Made by a program: the position numbers and the translations under genes. From Pseudomonadota bacterium (GTDB lineage Bacteria; Pseudomonadota; Gammaproteobacteria; Steroidobacterales; Steroidobacteraceae), in contig JAKAFQ010000267.1 of the NCBI GenBank assembly GCA_021817875.1, positions 1 to 6,183 of the forward strand: a DNA stretch of 6,183 bases, in the 5' to 3' direction. Positions 5,656 to 6,183 of the stretch are shown in pieces; positions within the stretch are counted from its first letter, which is position 1; every line of letters begins with the position of its first letter. Under the pieces are notes generated by a model. That model was not told where the DNA came from. It searched no databases and saw only the letters and a program-made list of their open reading frames with translations.

Positions 5656-6183
5656 ATGAGATTCATCGGGCGGGCAAGACAAATTGCGTGCATTGGGACA
5701 GGTATCGTCGGGCGCTCGTGGGCGGTCGCCTTTGCGCGCGGCGGATGTGTGGTGCGCTTATGGGATCCGGAACCCGCCAATGCGGCACGCGCAATCAGTC
5801 TGATCGAGGAGGAACTCGAGAAATCGTCATTGCGCGACAAGGATGAGGAAAAGAACGCCACCCACGGGCGAGTGCAGAGCTGCAGCACCATTGAGGACGC
5901 AATTAGCGGCGCCGACTACATTCAAGAAAGCGCGCCGGAATCCTTGCCCGTCAAGCGCGAACTCTTCCAGAGACTGGATGCGCTCGCCCCGCACGAGGCG
6001 ATTCTGGCGAGTTCGACATCCGCCTTGCACGGGTCGCAGTTCGCCGGGGATCTGACCCACCGCAGCAGAGTGCTCGTCGTCCATCCGGTCAATCCTCCGC
6101 ATCTGATCCCACTAGTCGAAATCTGTCCAACCCCGTGGACCGACGCTGACGTGGTGCAGCGCACCATGGCGCTCATGACCGAG
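5656..6183 (+). CDS. 3-hydroxyacyl-CoA dehydrogenase / lambda-crystallin-type dehydrogenase, N-terminal part
   Basis: An open frame of 176 codons runs off the right edge without a stop. The dinucleotide fold has GTGIVG at 14-19 and an acidic D37 in LWDPEP at the end of the second strand, so NAD is the likely cofactor. ESAPE (91-95) and SSTSAL (119-124) follow. HPVNPPHLIPLVEI (143-156) carries the catalytic His H143, and Glu E155 lies 12 residues later, the same spacing as the His-Glu dyad of human HADH. HPVNPP...PLVE...P.PWT is typical of the lambda-crystallin/L-gulonate 3-dehydrogenase and related hydroxyacid dehydrogenases, more than of fatty-acid oxidation FadB. The C-terminal 3HCDH domain would lie beyond the window. 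The ATG at 5656 puts nine residues before the first strand and is the best start available, though it has no Shine-Dalgarno. Divergent from leuC. Substrate unknown; L-carnitine or 3-hydroxybutyryl-CoA dehydrogenase are alternatives. Confidence 0.85.
   Translation, partial: MRFIGRARQIACIGTGIVGRSWAVAFARGGCVVRLWDPEPANAARAISLIEEELEKSSLRDKDEEKNATHGRVQSCSTIEDAISGADYIQESAPESLPVKRELFQRLDALAPHEAILASSTSALHGSQFAGDLTHRSRVLVVHPVNPPHLIPLVEICPTPWTDADVVQRTMALMTE

Overview
This is a GC-rich (by eye, high fifties percent) bacterial window, most likely from a proteobacterium and probably Beta- or Gammaproteobacteria. I base this on codon use and gene families, not on a marker gene. It has two parts: a scrambled accessory left half (about 1-2830) and an intact metabolic right half (about 2985-6183).

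Left half. The first 83 bases hold the N-terminus of a transposase-like protein (IS630-type helix-turn-helix start) on the minus strand, running off the window. Just upstream of it, in the same orientation, is a large DNA methyltransferase of the Zn-ribbon N4/N6 type. It keeps motif I and two CxxC knuckles but stops after 287 residues, before the expected catalytic motif IV. The insertion element appears to have removed its C-terminal part. Divergent from it lies a small 83-residue gene resembling the plasmid ParC-family partition-associated proteins. The 111-bp gap between them carries a 13-bp palindrome whose two halves look like -10 boxes for the two divergent genes. Further right, a second IS630-type fragment (+ strand) meets a group II intron reverse transcriptase/maturase relic (- strand) tail to tail at about 1684-1690. 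Both have lost their 3' ends. The reverse transcriptase also has a one-base frameshift and a YxDD-to-HxDD change.

Right half. On the minus strand lie a full-length 3-isopropylmalate dehydratase large subunit (LeuC) and, downstream, a short-chain dehydrogenase/reductase (SDR). They are separated by about 320 bp with no recognisable gene; no leuD is present next to leuC. Divergent from leuC, on the plus strand and running off the right edge, is a 3-hydroxyacyl-CoA dehydrogenase of the lambda-crystallin/L-gulonate 3-dehydrogenase type. The 203-bp divergent gap holds a near-palindrome like the operators of GntR/FCD regulators, and a perfect TATAAT six bases before the dehydrogenase ATG, which suggests a leaderless transcript.

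Overall the window looks like the edge of a decaying mobile or defence-like island next to a small catabolic cluster (dehydratase plus two dehydrogenases). I see no CRISPR array, tRNA or rRNA. I found no complete novel system; the most unusual points are the truncated methyltransferase with its divergent partition-like partner, the double-truncation scar, and the leuC without leuD.
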